64,000 nucleotides of DNA, from positions 76,235,050 through 76,299,049 of the forward strand of contig CM045729.1 of the NCBI GenBank assembly GCA_024760905.1, in the 5' to 3' direction. Positions 11,423 through 26,050 of this stretch are shown piece after piece. Numbering within the stretch: position 1 is the stretch's first letter; the number at the start of each line of letters is the position of its first letter. The DNA comes from Plotosus lineatus. Its lineage: Eukaryota; Chordata; Actinopteri; Siluriformes; Plotosidae. Both the position numbers and the translations under genes were made by a program. A model generated the notes under the pieces. The model was not told the DNA's origin. It did not search any database and saw only the letters and a program-made list of their open reading frames with translations.

Positions 11423-12350
11423 CAAAAATGAAACAAATAATGGTCATTAAAAGAAGTCGTGCACATTTCGATAAAAGTTTATTGTTTCCTGCCATTTTAC
11501 TGCCATAGCTACCACACCACATGAGCTGTAAGCCTCATAACTGAAATGCAAGCTACACCACATACACGAGGCACTAGTGGCTCAGAAACACATAAAGCAT
11601 GGTTCATGGAGAACAGAGGTACACCACAGCTCTGGGTTGCTATGAGGGAGATTGGACAATGGGAAGTAACAACGCCAATCAGGACAAAGAAAGAACTAAA
11701 AGAACAGAGCATAGAGAAAGTCCCTGGCATTGACCAAAAAATGGTGGAGCATGCAGGGCCAATAGTCAGAAAACAGAGAGAAACAAAGATCAAACACATA
11801 TTCTGAAAGTAATTAGGAGCTGCATTCGACTACAAATGTGGATCTGGTTTGGATGACAACGGCCAGGAAATTACCCTGCTTACTTTTGGGACTGTCAGAG
11901 ATTATCACAACTTGATATTGTTGATAAACTACAAAGCAAACCAGCTCAATGGAATAGTCAAGGTTGACAGCGATCTACTGTATGAATAAATATTTAACAT
12001 TTAAACAGCTGACATATACTGTTGTGATATTCATCTGTTTTAAACATGAATTTCTTAAGGGCATGTTTGAGTCTGTATCTCTAATTTATGTAGTAGTAAT
12101 ACATCACCACAAAGGATTTGGTCAAGTTCACATACAGTATATTCATGTTATGGGCCAAATAGCTTCTACACAAAAATGTTAACTGAATAAACCTGAAATT
12201 GTGCCACACTATACTGTTACAGCCTCCCCTTTCAGTACAATTCTCATGTTGATAAGCAGCTCATGTATGTATGTATTTTTTTTTTTTCTAGTTCTGTCTC
12301 TGCTTATGTCCTGACATTGGTCGGTTGACCATTTTGTTAATCTGTACTGT
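11423..12350. other. no recognisable feature
   Basis: Apart from a T run near 12276-12288 I see nothing. Overlapping open frames at 11509-11806 on both strands have no recognisable product. Confidence 0.45.
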
Positions 12351-12352
12351 GG

Positions 12353-13075
12353 ATGTTCTCTGTGTATATTTTTATGTATAGCTTCCAATCATCGGCACAC
12401 TGCGCACAATTCCTCCATCAGTGTTCACTCGTCTTCAGAGAGCAGCCGCTCACATACACCACAGATCAAGCTAAGACAGCCTTCATTATGAGCCTACTCA
12501 CGGAGCAAGCCTCGTCCTGGGCGCTAACGGTCGCCACCCATACCCCAGAATTATGCTCCCATTTTGACCAGTTGGTGCGAGAAATGAAAAAGGTTTTCGA
12601 TCGCCTAACGAAAGGGGAGGAGGCAAGCTCTCAGCTCCTACGAATCCGGCAAGTCAGTGGCAGAGTATGCAATCTGATCCCGGATTCTCACCATAGAAAG
12701 TGGCTGGAACATACCCCGTGCTCTAGGGGGCTTTCCTGTGGGGTCTAAATGGAAGGCTGAAAGACGAGCTCGAGATTAGATGGCCGCTCTCAAGGATTTG
12801 ATTGCCTTGTCTTCCAGGCTGGACAACCGGCTGAGAAAGAGGGACTAGCCTTGCCTACCCGTCCTTGAGCGCCTCCGTGAGGCCCAAGGAGGCCCCACCT
12901 CGAACCTCCTCACCATTCCCTCCTCTGAGGGAGGATGATGCTCAAGAGCCCATGCAGGTTAGCCGCACCAGGCTGACGGCAGAGGAGAAGCATTGGCGAC
13001 GGACCAACGGTCTCTGTATCTACTGCGCAGAGAAGGGCCAGTACCTCGCCTAGTGCCCCGCGAGACAGGGTCCGA
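12353..13075 (+). pseudogene. chromovirus gag (capsid and zinc-knuckle region)
   Basis: The capsid-like part (about 12395-12660) has CSLVF, SLLTEQASSWA and VFDRLTKGEEAS, typical of fish Ty3/gypsy Gag. The frame is lost near 12670-12770. A knuckle-like segment near 13010-13065 reads LCIYCAEKGQ and then has a stop codon. The position expected to hold the zinc-binding His carries Tyr (GQY). The protein would bind and package element RNA, but this copy cannot. Confidence 0.7.
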
Positions 13076-13143
13076 CAGCTAGGAGAGGGGCAGTGATGAG
13101 AGGATCCTCCACGACACCCAGGAAGCGCCCGCTAGTTTAAGGT

Positions 13144-13326
13144 ATGCTGTACTCTGCACAACACTCCTATGCTGTGGACGTATTCATTAACTCAGGCGCT
13201 GACGCTAACTTCATCGATCCGGGGATGGTTGAGCTCTACGACCTACCCGTATATGAACTCAAAACCCCCAAGGAGGTAGTGGCTATTGATGGCCGACTCA
13301 TAGCTCGTGTCACGCACAAGACCTAG
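13144..13326 (+). pseudogene. chromovirus aspartic protease remnant
   Basis: A retropepsin-like piece reads VDVFINSGADANFIDPG. The residue that should be the catalytic Asp of the DSG motif is Asn (INSG). A stop follows at 13324-13326. The family cleaves the Gag-Pol polyprotein; this copy would be inactive. Confidence 0.65.
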
Positions 13327-13499
13327 CCAGTTAAGCTCAGTCTCTCTGGGAACCACCAGGAATATTTGCAGCTGTTTGTTCTCTCTGCCCCTCTCTCTCT
13401 CCTGGTGCTGGGGTGGCCGTGGTTGCAGACCCACAATCCCCACATCAACTGGCACACCCTCACCATACGCAGCTGGAGTGACTGTTGTCTGCAACACTG

Positions 13500-14423
13500 C
13501 TTAATGGCAGCCGTACCCTTCCAAGCTTCACAAACCCCGGTCAACCTGAAGGATCTGGACTTAGCCGGCATGCCGAAAGAATACCACGATCTGAAAGAGG
13601 TCTTCAGCAAGGACCAGGCTTGCTCACTACCTCCTCATCGACTGTACAACTGCGCGATCGACCTACTCCCAGATTCCACGCTCCCTTCTCAGCGACTGTA
13701 CAACCTCTCGAAGCTGGAGAAAGACGCCATGGAGGCATATATTAACGAGTCGCTTACTGCAGGTCTCATTCGGCCCTCATTATCCCCGGTAGGCACTGGA
13801 TTCTTCTTCATAGAAAAGAAAGACAAAACCCTGAGACCTTGCATCGATTACACACGCATGAACTATATCTCTATAAAAACAAAAAACACGTACCCTCTCC
13901 CTTTAATAGATTTGGCCTTCACCCCTCTCCACGATGCAACCGTCTTTTCCAAGCTGGACCTCAGTAACGCCTACCACTTAGTCCGGATTCGGGAGGGAGA
14001 CGAGTGGAAGATGGCTTTCAACACGCCTCTGGTGCACTTTCGAATATTTGGTCATGCCATTCGGACTAACCAACCCCCAGCAGTTTTCCAAGCCCTGGTT
14101 AGCGATGTACTTAGGGCATGCTGAAGCGCTTTGCATTCGTGTACCTAGACGACATCCTGATTTTCTCTAAAGACCATGATGAGAATCGTCGTCATGTGAG
14201 GATGGTGTTAAAGAGGCTCATAGAGAACATATTATTCGTAAAAGTAGAGAAATGTGAATTTCATGTCCCTTTAGACTCTTTCCTGGGTTTCATCATAGAG
14301 AAGGGTCAGATAAGACCCAATCCGGCGAAGGTGAAGGCAGTGGCGGAGTCGCCAACTCCGGGGATGCGGAAACAGCTGCTGAGGTTCCTGGAGTTCGCAA
14401 ACTTCTATCACCGGTTTGTGTGA
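13500..14423 (+). pseudogene. chromovirus reverse transcriptase
   Basis: Contains [82 protein letters not shown] and the catalytic YLDD (14142-14153, in [13 protein letters not shown]). The frame shifts by one base near 14115, just before YLDD. The open frame then runs to 14423 and stops at an in-frame TGA. The fingers-palm order is complete. Confidence 0.85.
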
Positions 14424-14456
14424 GACTACAGGTACCTAGCAGCCCCCCTCACACAG

Positions 14457-14860
14457 TTGACATCACCCAAAACACCGTTCCAGTGGTCCCCAAGTGCCCA
14501 GGTGGCGTTTGACAGGCTGAAGGCTAAATTCATCAATGCGCCCGTACTGATCCACGAACTGATGAACTCCTTGCTGCAGTTCGTGGTGGAAGTCGACGAC
14601 TCAGACTCTGGGGTGGGGGCAGTCCTCTCCCAATGGTCTCCGACAGATCAGAAGCTACACTCATGCACCTTCTTCTCTCGCCGCTTGTCCCCGATGGAAC
14701 AGAATTAAGATTTTGGGAATCGTGAGCTGCTGGCGGTGGTCTTGGCGCTCCAGGAGTGGAGGCACTGGCTGGAAGCGGCAGCTCACCCCTTCGTGGTCTG
14801 GACCAACCATAAAAACCTATCTTACCGCCGTACGACCAAGAGGTTGAACTCCTGTCGGGC
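14457..14860 (+). pseudogene. chromovirus RNase H region
   Basis: Follows the RT in order. [18 protein letters not shown] and [17 protein letters not shown] mark the connection and RNase H start, with one catalytic-type Asp visible. A stop (TAA near 14706) breaks it. The next part ([16 protein letters not shown]) is in frame after the stop. Confidence 0.75.
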
Positions 14861-15580
14861 ATGACTGGAGCCCATCAGGTGCCCCCAAGGTCGACTATAC
14901 ATTTTCCCACCGGCCAGAACCCCAGTGCTCTAGTGGGCTCACTCATCAAAATTAGCCTACCACCCCGAAGCCCACCAAACTCTTTTCCTACTCCAACAAC
15001 GCTTCTGGTGGCCAACAACAGCAGCCGACACCAGGGAGTTTGTGGGAGCTTGTGCTACCTGTGCCCGGAGCAAGTCCTCCTATCGTGCATCCACGGGTCT
15101 CCTCCAACCCTTACCCATTCCTCATTGTCCAAGGTCGCACATTGCAGTGGACTTTGTTACGGAGTTACCCCCATCGGAGGGAACACCGTCATCCTGACGA
15201 TAGTGGATCGGTTCTCCAAGGCGGTTCACTTTGTTGCCCTACCCAAACTCCTCTTGGCGATGGAAACAGCTGGTCTCTTGGTCCAACATGTCTTTCGCCT
15301 CCATGGCATCCACCAGGATGCCATTTTGGACCGGGGCCTGCAGTTTGCATCTAGAGTTTGGAAAGTGGTTTGCGACCCCTTGGAAATCTCCTGTAGCTTG
15401 ACCTACGGCTACCATCCTCAGTCGAACGAGCAGGCAGAGCGAACGAATCAAAGCCTCGGATTCTCCCTGCTCTGTGTTGCTTCTTGTCTCCCAGGCTCCT
15501 GGGCCACACACCTCCCATGGATCGAATATGCACACAACTCTCTGGTCTGCACCGCCACCAGGTGTCCCCCTTTATGGTGA
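14861..15580 (+). pseudogene. chromovirus integrase core
   Basis: The DDE-type core shows [17 protein letters not shown] (first Asp), an AILDRGLQF motif where SDRGxQF is usual (second Asp kept) and [12 protein letters not shown] (the Glu position). The zinc-binding N-terminal part is not readable, probably lost to deletion or frameshift near 14890-15050. It would insert element DNA into chromatin if intact. Confidence 0.75.
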
Positions 15581-15725
15581 TCAACGGTTTCCAGCCTCCC
15601 CTGCTTCCCAGCCTGGAGGTCGAAGTGGCCATTCCATCTGTCCAGTTTTGCAGAGCACGCCGGTTCTGGAAAGAAGCATGTGCCGCCCTGGACCGAACAG
15701 TGGCCCAAAACTATAGAATTGCTGT

Positions 15726-16181
15726 TTGTCATTGAACCCTGGCACCTTTTTACACAGTCGGTCAACAATTTTGGCTCTCCTCCGGGACCTGCCTCTGCAA
15801 GTTGACTCAAAGAAATTGTCTCCCTGGTCCATTGGGCCCTATGTGATAGAAAAAAATTATAAACCCCAGCGCCGTCCGACTAAAACTCCCATCCTCACTC
15901 AAAGTACACTCAGTATTCCATGTATCCCTGATCAAGCCCATGGTGGAAAGCCCCCACCAACCTCCCCACCCCCTCCTCCCTGGCTGATTGACGGACACCC
16001 CACATACACAGTCAATCACATGTTCAATGTACACAGACGAGGTCGAGGTTTTCAGTACCTGGTGGACTGGGAGGGGTATGGCCCTGAAGAATGCTCCTGG
16101 ATTCCTCGCTCCCTAATCCTGGACCTGGACTCATTAAACGAGTTTTATCGTCAATTCCTGGACAAGCCTGGTTGTTTGTAA
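15726..16181 (+). pseudogene. chromovirus integrase C-terminus with chromodomain
   Basis: One open frame carries the end of integrase (DLPLQVDSKKLSPWSIGPYV) and a chromodomain near 16000-16165 (GRGFQYLVDWEGYGPEECSW, then LDLDSLNEFYRQF). In this family the chromodomain directs insertion to marked chromatin. The aromatic residues in FQYLVDWEGY look preserved. The stop at 16179-16181 precedes the polypurine tract. Confidence 0.8.
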
Positions 16182-16217
16182 GGTTGCAAGCCTTGGGGGG
16201 TGGGGGGTGGGGGGTAC

Positions 16218-16560
16218 TGCTATTGTCTGTGCTGGCTGGCAGCGTTAACTTTCTCTTCATTCATTGCAGGTGCTGGCAAGGGGTGTGGCTGTTACCTGCC
16301 GGTGAGGTCCAGAGAGCACACCTGTTTCCATTCAGCAATCAGCAAGCTATAAATAGGAGCACTGCGTTTCCCTCCAACATCAGAAGATTGTCCTTCCCAG
16401 TGATTCCATTTCTCTGCTGTCTCTCTGACTCCTGGTATCCTGCTTCGTGCTCGACCAGTTTCCATCGATTAATTATTTCCAGTGATTTAAATTTTCCTAA
16501 GTATAAAATAAAATTGTTGAATCTTCTTACATGGTCTCCTGCATCTTTGGGTCTGACGCA
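16218..16560 (+). repeat. putative 3' LTR of the chromovirus
   Basis: A purine-rich tract (GGGGGGTGGGGGGTGGGGGG, about 16195-16214) precedes a TG start. A TATA box (TATAAATA, 16348-16355) and a polyadenylation signal (AATAAA, 16507-16512) fit a promoter-bearing LTR, and the segment ends in CA. Ends are inferred because no partner LTR is available to align. Confidence 0.55.
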
Positions 16561-16569
16561 TATGCTCTA

Positions 16570-16745
16570 GCCGCAACACCACTGTACTTCAAACTCAGAG
16601 TAAGGTCTTGGATTCAAGCCTTGTGCCCAGCAAGGGCATTTCTGTGTGAAGTTTGCATGCTCTCCCTGTGCCTGTGTGGATTTCCTCTGGATACTCCAAT
16701 TTCGTTTTGTAGTCCAAAGACATGCACAAGAGGCTGATTTAATCG
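16570..16745 (+). repeat. SINE-3-like fragment
   Basis: Contains AGTTTGCATGCTCTCCCTGT and GTAGTCCAAAGACATGCACA, the body blocks of SINE-3. It runs straight into the following (GT)n. Confidence 0.55.
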
Positions 16746-16760
16746 TTTCAGCAGCCCATT

Positions 16761-16877
<117 letters not shown>

Positions 16878-16879
16878 GG

Positions 16880-19255
<2,376 letters not shown>

Positions 19256-19330
19256 TATTAATGTTAATGTACACCCGTCGAAGCTCATATTATGGAAAAT
19301 TCATTATTAAAGACCCCTGTAAGTCAAGGA

Positions 19331-19332
<2 letters not shown>
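19256..19332. repeat. Tigger-like terminal fragment
   Basis: CGAAGCTCATATTATGG and GTAAGTCAAGG match the fragment at 29086-29141. In reverse complement it begins CTTGACTTAC, as in pogo/Tigger-type MITE ends of fish. The true end is replaced by (ATT)n. Confidence 0.5.
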
Positions 19333-19399
<67 letters not shown>

Positions 19400-19437
19400 G
19401 CTGCTGTTGTTGTTGTTGTTGTTAATAATAATAATAA
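19331..19437. repeat. (ATT)n, (TTG)n and (AAT)n microsatellites
   Basis: An (ATT)n tract runs to about 19399, followed by GCTGCTGTTG repeats and a short (AAT)n. Confidence 0.9.
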
Positions 19438-19941
19438 TTTGCAGCACAAAATTTAATCAGGAAGCACAAAATGTTCAGGGATGACATCTACATTTAGATA
19501 TATACATATATAAAACATCCATACCTCTTATTTTCCAGGGTCATGGAATACAGAACCTTCTTGATGTCAGCCACCTGTGAAATCTACTGAGGTAAGCACT
19601 TTTTCTATACGTTTTCTATATGAGGATGGTTCAGAGTTCAAGCCCTGAGTTCAGCAATAGGCTTTCTTTGGAGAGTTAGTTTTTCAACAGATTTCTTCTC
19701 GGTGCTCTGGTTTCTATCCATAATACAAATGCATCAATATTAGGATAATTGGCTGTTCCAAACAGACCCAAGTCTGTGTTCAACTGGAACTAAAAAATAC
19801 CCTCGCTTTGTGTAAAATGTTTGCACAGAAATTGTTCATGATACACATTATCGTAAAGCTGCTTTGGTAATGGAGAGGAAACAGAGCACTCCATTTGTTC
19901 TAAGGTTATATTGGACTTCATCAGAAAAGAGAAAGAGATAA
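19438..19941. other. no clear feature; possible SINE remnant
   Basis: The stretch 19620-19800 has weak SINE-3-like wording (GAGTTCAAGCCCTGAGTTC). Nothing else recognised. Confidence 0.35.
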
Positions 19942-19943
19942 TA

Positions 19944-21374
19944 CTAGTCCTTCTCAAAAAATTAGCATATTGTGATAAAGTTCATTATTTTCTGTAATGT
20001 ACTGATAAAAATTAAACTTTCATATATATTTTGATTCATTGTACACCAACTGAAATATTTCAGGTCTTTTATTGTTTTAATACTGATGATTTTGGCATAC
20101 AGCTCATGAAAACCCAAAAATCCTATCTCAAAAAATTAGCATATCATGTTCAGGTAGTCTAAACGAGCTATTAACCTAATCATCTGAATCAACCAATTAA
20201 CTCGAAACACCTGCAAAAGATTCCTGAGGCTTTTAAAAACTCCCAGCCTGGTTCATTACTCAATACTGCAATCATAGGTAAGACTGCCGACCTGACTGCT
20301 GCCAGAAGGCCATCATTGACTCCCTCAAGCAAGAGGGTAAGACACAGAAAGAAATCTCTGAGCGAATAGGCTGTTCCCAGAGTGCTCTATCAAGGCACCA
20401 CAGTGGGACGTCTGTGGGAAAGAAAAAGTGTGGCAGAAAACACTGCACAACCAGAAGATGTGACCGGACCCTGAGGAAGATTGTGGAGAAGGGCCGATTC
20501 CAGACCTTGGGGGACCTGTTGAAGCAGTGGACTGAGTCTGGAGTAGAAATATCCAGAGCCACCGTGCACAGGCGTGTGCAGGAAATGGGCGACAGGTGCG
20601 GCATTCACCAGGTCAAGCCATTTTTGAATCAGAAACATCGGCAGAAGAAAGTACTTTTTTCGGATGAAAGCAAATTTTGCATGCCATTCGGAAATCAAGG
20701 TGCCAGAGTCTGGAGGAAGACTGGAGAGAAGGAAATGCCAAAATTCCTGAAGTCCAGTGTCAAGTACCCACAGTCAGTGATGGTCTGGGGTGCCATGTCA
20801 GCTGCCGGTATTGGTCCACTGTGTTTCATCAAGGGCATGGTCAATGCAGCTAGCTATCAGGAGATTTTGGAGAACTTCATGCTTCCATCTGCTGAAAAGC
20901 TTTATGGAGATGAAGATTTTCATTTTTCAGCACGACCTGGCACCTGCTCACAGTGCCAAAACCACTGGTAAATGGTTTACTGACCATGGTACTACTGTGC
21001 TCAATTGACCTGCCAACTCTCCTGACCTGAACCCCATAGAGAATCTGTGGGATATTGTGAAGAGAAAGTTGAGAGACACCAGACCCAACACTGTGGATGA
21101 GCTTAAGGCTGCTATCGAAGCATCCTGGGCCTCCATAACAGCTCAGCAGCACCACAGGCTGATTGCTTTTCATGATATGCTAATTTTTTGAGATGGGATT
21201 TTTGGGTTTTCATGAGCTGTATGCCAAAATCATCAGTATAAAAACAATAAAATACCTGAAATATTTCAGTTGGTGTGCAATGAACCTAAAATATATGAAA
21301 GTTTAATTTTTATCAGTACATTACAGAAAATAATGAACTTTATCACAATATGCTAATTTTTTGAGAAGAACTAG
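19944..21374 (+). mobile_element. Tc1-like transposon T2, 56-bp-deleted lineage
   Basis: A 1431-bp element between TA at 19942-19943 and 21375-21376. Each terminal repeat is about 200 bp and carries the motif CTCAAAAAATTAGCATAT twice, at 19953-19970 and 20127-20144 on the left and, inverted, at 21175-21192 and 21348-21365 on the right. This is an IR/DR architecture like that of Sleeping Beauty-type fish elements. The family also includes T3, T4 and T5. Confidence 0.9.
20264..21165 (+). pseudogene. Tc1 transposase of T2, dead
   Basis: The start codon is lost (ATAGGTAAG where T3 has ATGGGTAAG). A one-base deletion follows, and a 56-bp deletion joins at 20647/20648. The first catalytic Asp survives (FSDESKF, 20663-20665). 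An extra T near 20918-20920 shifts the frame before the second Asp motif (QHDLAPAHS). A TGA replaces the Trp codon before PANSPDLNPIENLWD. The Glu in PIENLWD is preserved. Confidence 0.8.
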
Positions 21375-21376
21375 TA

Positions 21377-21474
21377 TTTGTAATTGAAAAGAAAGTACAT
21401 AGCATGTGAGCCATTCTTTTGACACATGGAAACAGGGTGCACCCTCACTTTTCTACTTTTAAAGGCAATCACTG

Positions 21475-21565
<91 letters not shown>

Positions 21566-22300
21566 ATAATGGACTAGCACTTTGCTCTATTCCATTTGTG
21601 AGCTGAGGGAGCATCTTATCAGTAACAAGCTCTTTTCATCAGATACTATATATTTGTATAAAATACCACCGCCTTACACACTAAAATACTGATTAGGCTG
21701 AGTCATGACTCTTAGGATCCACAAAACTCTTAAAAAAACATAGAATAATTAAACCTTAAACCCACTCATCACAAAAATAAATAAACAAAAAAATAAAACA
21801 AAGCACTGGACAAGCAGATGCACTCAGCCTTTTCATCATCCGGTCTCGATTTGAATGTTTATAATGGCACATGAAAATCCCAATTACGCAGAGTACCAGA
21901 ACCATAAGCCATGCATCATAATCAATATGAAGAACCTCTATATATGACCACGGGCAGAGAAAACACAGAATGTGGAATTATTCAGTCTGCTGGAAGCATC
22001 AAGCTTGCCTAATTAGCCAAACAAAAGGGACAACCACAGGACTGTGGCAGAGCATGGACTACAATAACACGCCTTCTTAACTCAGTCATTAGATTTGGGG
22101 AGTGAAAAAAGTCTTTGGCCAGTGTAACTCTTAAATGCTAAAATAATTCTGAAAATGTATTTTGGTAAAAAAAAAAAAAATAAAATAAAAACAGGAAAAA
22201 AAAACATGAAATATTAGAAACTGTGTATTAAAATGCATTCCTTTTTTCCACAAGCTTACTCTGTTGACATTGATTGAAGTTTACCCTTTTGTTATTTCAT
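21377..22300. other. spacer with a (TC)n(AC)n(AG)n compound repeat
   Basis: At 21479-21565 a (TC)n run passes into (CA)n and then (GA)n. Otherwise AT-rich, with A runs near 22169-22204. No gene signal. Confidence 0.6.
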
Positions 22301-22332
22301 AATATATTTTCTTTTACTTTCAGCTTTTCCCT

Positions 22333-23550
22333 TCACGGGTCGCCACAGCGAATCGTCTGCCTCCATTTCACCCTATCCTCTGCATCTTCTCTTACACCAA
22401 CTGCCTTCATGTCCTCCTTCACCACGTCCATGAATCGTCTCTTTGGTCCTTCTCTAGGCCTTCTGCCTGGTAGTTCCAACCTCAGCATCCTACAAACAAT
22501 ATACTCACTATCCCTCCTCTGTACATGTCCAAACAATCTCAATCTAGCCTCTCTGACTTTGTCTCCAAAACGTCTTACATGTGCTGTCCCTCTGATGTGC
22601 TCATTCCTGATCCTATCCATCCTCGTTACTCCCAAAGAGAACCTTAACATTTTCATCTCTGCGACCTCCAGCTCTGCCTCCTGTCTTTTCCCAAGTGCCA
22701 CTGTTTCTAAACCATACAACATGGCTGGCCTCAACACCGTTTTGTACACTTTTCCTTTCATTCTTGCCGATACCTTCTTATCACACATCACACCGGACAC
22801 TTTTCTCCAACCATTCCAACCAGCCTGCACACGCTTCTTTACCTCTTTTCCACACTCTCCATTGCTCTGGATTGTTGATCCAAAGTACTCAAAATCCTCC
22901 ATCTTCCTGACCTCTGCTCCCTGTAACCTCACCGTTCCTGTTGGGTCCTTGTCATGCATACACATGTATTCTGTCTTACTGAGGCTAACCTTCATTCCTC
23001 TCCTTTCCAGGGCATACCTCCACCTCTCTAGATTCTCCTGCACTTGTTCTCTGCACTCACTGCAGATCAAAATATCATCTACAAACATCATAGTCCATGG
23101 AGATTCTTGTCTAACCTCATCTGTCAGCCTGTCTATCACCATAGCAAACAAGAAGGGGCTCAGAGCTGACCCCTGATGCAGTCCTACCTCCACCTCGAAC
23201 TCTTCTGTCACACCAACAGCACACCTCAACACTGTTTTACATCTCTCATACATGTCCTGCACCACTCTAACATACTTCTCTGCCACTCCAGACTTCCTCA
23301 TGCAATACCACAGTTCTTCTCTCGGCACCCTGTCATTTGCTTTCTCCAGATCCACAAAGGCACAATGCAGCGTCATCTGACCTTCTCTGTACTTCTCTAT
23401 TAACATCCTCAAGAAAAACACTGCATCTGTGGTGCTCTTTCTTGGCATGAAACCAAACTGTTGTTCACAAATGCTGACCTCTGCCCTTGTTCTAGCTTCC
23501 ACTATTCTTTCCCATAACTCATCAGCTGTATCCCTCTGTAGTTGCCACAA
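22333..23550 (-). pseudogene. RTE LINE C reverse transcriptase
   Basis: A 405-codon open frame without stops. It shows CEQQFGFMPRKSTTDAV, CAFVDLEKANDRVPREEL, GLHQGSALSPFLFAMVIDRL and the catalytic box as FVDD instead of FADD. The C-terminal region has YFGSTIQSNGECG, LYGLETVAL and FGHVQRRDSEYI, ending CGDP and stop. The N-terminal join to the RT finger motif (SCGNYRGIQLMS) is shifted, as the upstream frame ends near 23502. Otherwise this is among the best RT frames here. Confidence 0.8.
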
Positions 23551-24645
23551 CTCTGCACATCTCCCTTGTTCTTAAAAATGGGCACCAGCACACTTCTCCT
23601 CCATTCCTCTGGCATCCCCTCATTCTCTAATACCCAGTTGAATGTTCTTGTCAGAAAATCTACTGCTACCTCTCCTAGACACTTCCATACCTCCACCGGT
23701 ATGTCATCAGGACCAACTGCCTTTCCATTCTTAATCCTCTCCAATGCCCTCCTCACTTCACCCTTACTAATCTTTGCTACTTTCTGGTCCTCAATAGTCA
23801 CCTCTTTTACTCTTTTTTCTCTCTCATTTTCCTCATTCATCAGCTCTTCAAAGTACTCTTTCCATCTTCCCAGCACACTTCTGTCATCAGTCAATACATT
23901 TCCCTTTCTGTCCTTAATTATGTTGTATGTTCGTCCCATCTCTGTTTCTTTGCTGTCACAACCTGTATAAATCATTTTCTCCCTCTTTACTTTCCAACCT
24001 ATCATACAAGTCATCATACGCCCTCTGTTTGGCCTTTGACACCGCTACCTTCACTTTATGCTGTGTCTCCCTGTACTCCTGTTTACTTTCTTCATTCCTC
24101 CCTATGTCCCACTTCTTCTTAGCTAACCTCTTCTTTTGTACACACTCCTGCACTTCCTCATTCCACCACCAAGTCTCCTTCTCCCCTCTCCTTCCAGATG
24201 ACACACCAATTACTCTCCTACCTGTCTCCCTGATCAGATTAGCTGTAGTTGTCCAGTCATCTGGAAGCACTTCCTGAACACCCAAAGCCTGTTTCAACTC
24301 CTCCTTGAAGACAACACAACACTCTTCCTTTTTCAGCTTCCACCACTTTATGTTCTGCTCTGCCTTTGCCTTCTTCACCTTCCTCACCATCAGCGTTATC
24401 CTGCACACCACCATCATATGCTGTTTGGCAACACTCTCACCCACTACTACTTTGCAGTCACTGACTTCCTTGAAATTACATTGCTTACACAAGATGTAGT
24501 CTACCTGTGTGCTCCGACCTCCGCGTTTATAAATCACCCTATGCTCCTGTTTCTTCTTGAGGTAAGTATTTACCACAGCTATTTCCATCCTTTTTGCAAA
24601 TCTACCAACATCTTTCCTTCTGCGTGCCTGTCCTGGATACCTCAC
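23502..24645 (-). pseudogene. RTE LINE C linker and endonuclease C-terminus
   Basis: Two overlapping open frames (24645-23956 and 24017-23502). The first has DYILCKQCNFKEVSDCKVVV, the distal endonuclease part, then QETRW-less linker motifs such as WWNEEVQECVQKK and KAKQRAYDDLYDRLES. The second has WKEYFEELMNEEN and GKAVGPDDIPVEVWK. The frame shifts once near 23960-24017, breaking a protein that is otherwise continuous. Confidence 0.75.
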
Positions 24646-25205
24646 CTGCCCACCACTTATTCGCCCCCTCTGTTTCTTGTACCAACATGTCGATTGAAGT
24701 CTGCCCCAATAATCACTCTTTCACCTCTGGGTGCACTCTGCATAACTTCATCTAACTCATTCCAGAATCTCTCATTCTCCTCTAGCTCACATCATGTCTG
24801 TGGGGCATAAGCACTAACAACATTGAATATTACACCTTCAATTTCTAACTTGCGACTCATTACTCTGTCTGACACTCTTTTCATTTCTAGAACATTCCTG
24901 ACAAACCTCTTCTTCAAGATGACTCCTACTCCATTTCTCTTCCCATCCACACCATGAAAAAACAGTTTAAACCCTGCTCCTAAGCTTCTAGCCTTGCTAT
25001 CTTTCCACCTGGTCTCCTGAACACACAGTATGTCCACTTTCCTCCTCTGCATCATGTCAGCCAGCTCTCTACCTTTTCCTGTCATTTTCCAACATTTAAA
25101 GTCCCTACTTTCAGTCCTAGACTCATGCCTTTCCTCTTTTCTCTCTGCCGACGGATACGCCTCCCGCCTCTCCTTCTTCGACGTCTTTAACCAACAGTTG
25201 TCCAA
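24646..25205 (-). pseudogene. RTE LINE C endonuclease N-terminal part
   Basis: Shows CVQETRWKDSKARSLGAGF, GVGVILKKRFV and VSAYAPQ. An in-frame stop interrupts near 24790, and the GADFNGHVG part lies in another frame around 24690. Confidence 0.7.
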
Positions 25206-25332
25206 TTTCCACCAGCACCCTGTTGGTTAACAGCACTGACGGCGATTGTTGTTAACACAGGCCTCGATCGATCCGGTATGAATTTTTTTGTTGTGACATA
25301 CAGTGTTGGTAAATAATCGAAGGATCATATAT

Positions 25333-25445
<113 letters not shown>

Positions 25446-25460
25446 TCTGTCTGTCTGCCT

Positions 25461-25915
<455 letters not shown>

Positions 25916-25977
25916 CCCCTTATCCTTCCATGATTTGATGGCTGTGTAGCGTTTTCCAGGCCATCCTGAGTTCAGCG

Positions 25978-25980
<3 letters not shown>

Positions 25981-26048
<68 letters not shown>
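25981..26048. repeat. (GT)n microsatellite
   Basis: About 34 GT units. Confidence 0.95.

Positions 26049-26050
<2 letters not shown>

Larger units (their letters stand above)
12353..16560 (+). mobile_element. Ty3/gypsy chromovirus, 5'-truncated, with one LTR
   Basis: An LTR retrotransposon with the order capsid, zinc knuckle, protease, reverse transcriptase, RNase H, integrase and chromodomain. This is the Metaviridae chromovirus layout with no envelope gene. GC content is visibly higher than in the flanks. I find no copy of the 3' LTR upstream of gag, so the 5' LTR and the start of gag are missing. Multiple stops and frameshifts interrupt every domain. No target duplication can be assigned. 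Confidence 0.85.
22301..25288 (-). mobile_element. RTE LINE copy C, nearly complete
   Basis: Minus-strand RTE copy from its 3' terminus (near 22305) to the 5' leader (CGATCCGGTATGAAT near 25275). It lacks the first part of the leader. The reading order is RT, then linker, then endonuclease when walking from left to right. Only a few frame breaks remain. Its right end lies next to (TA)n and a minus-strand SINE-1. Confidence 0.85.
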
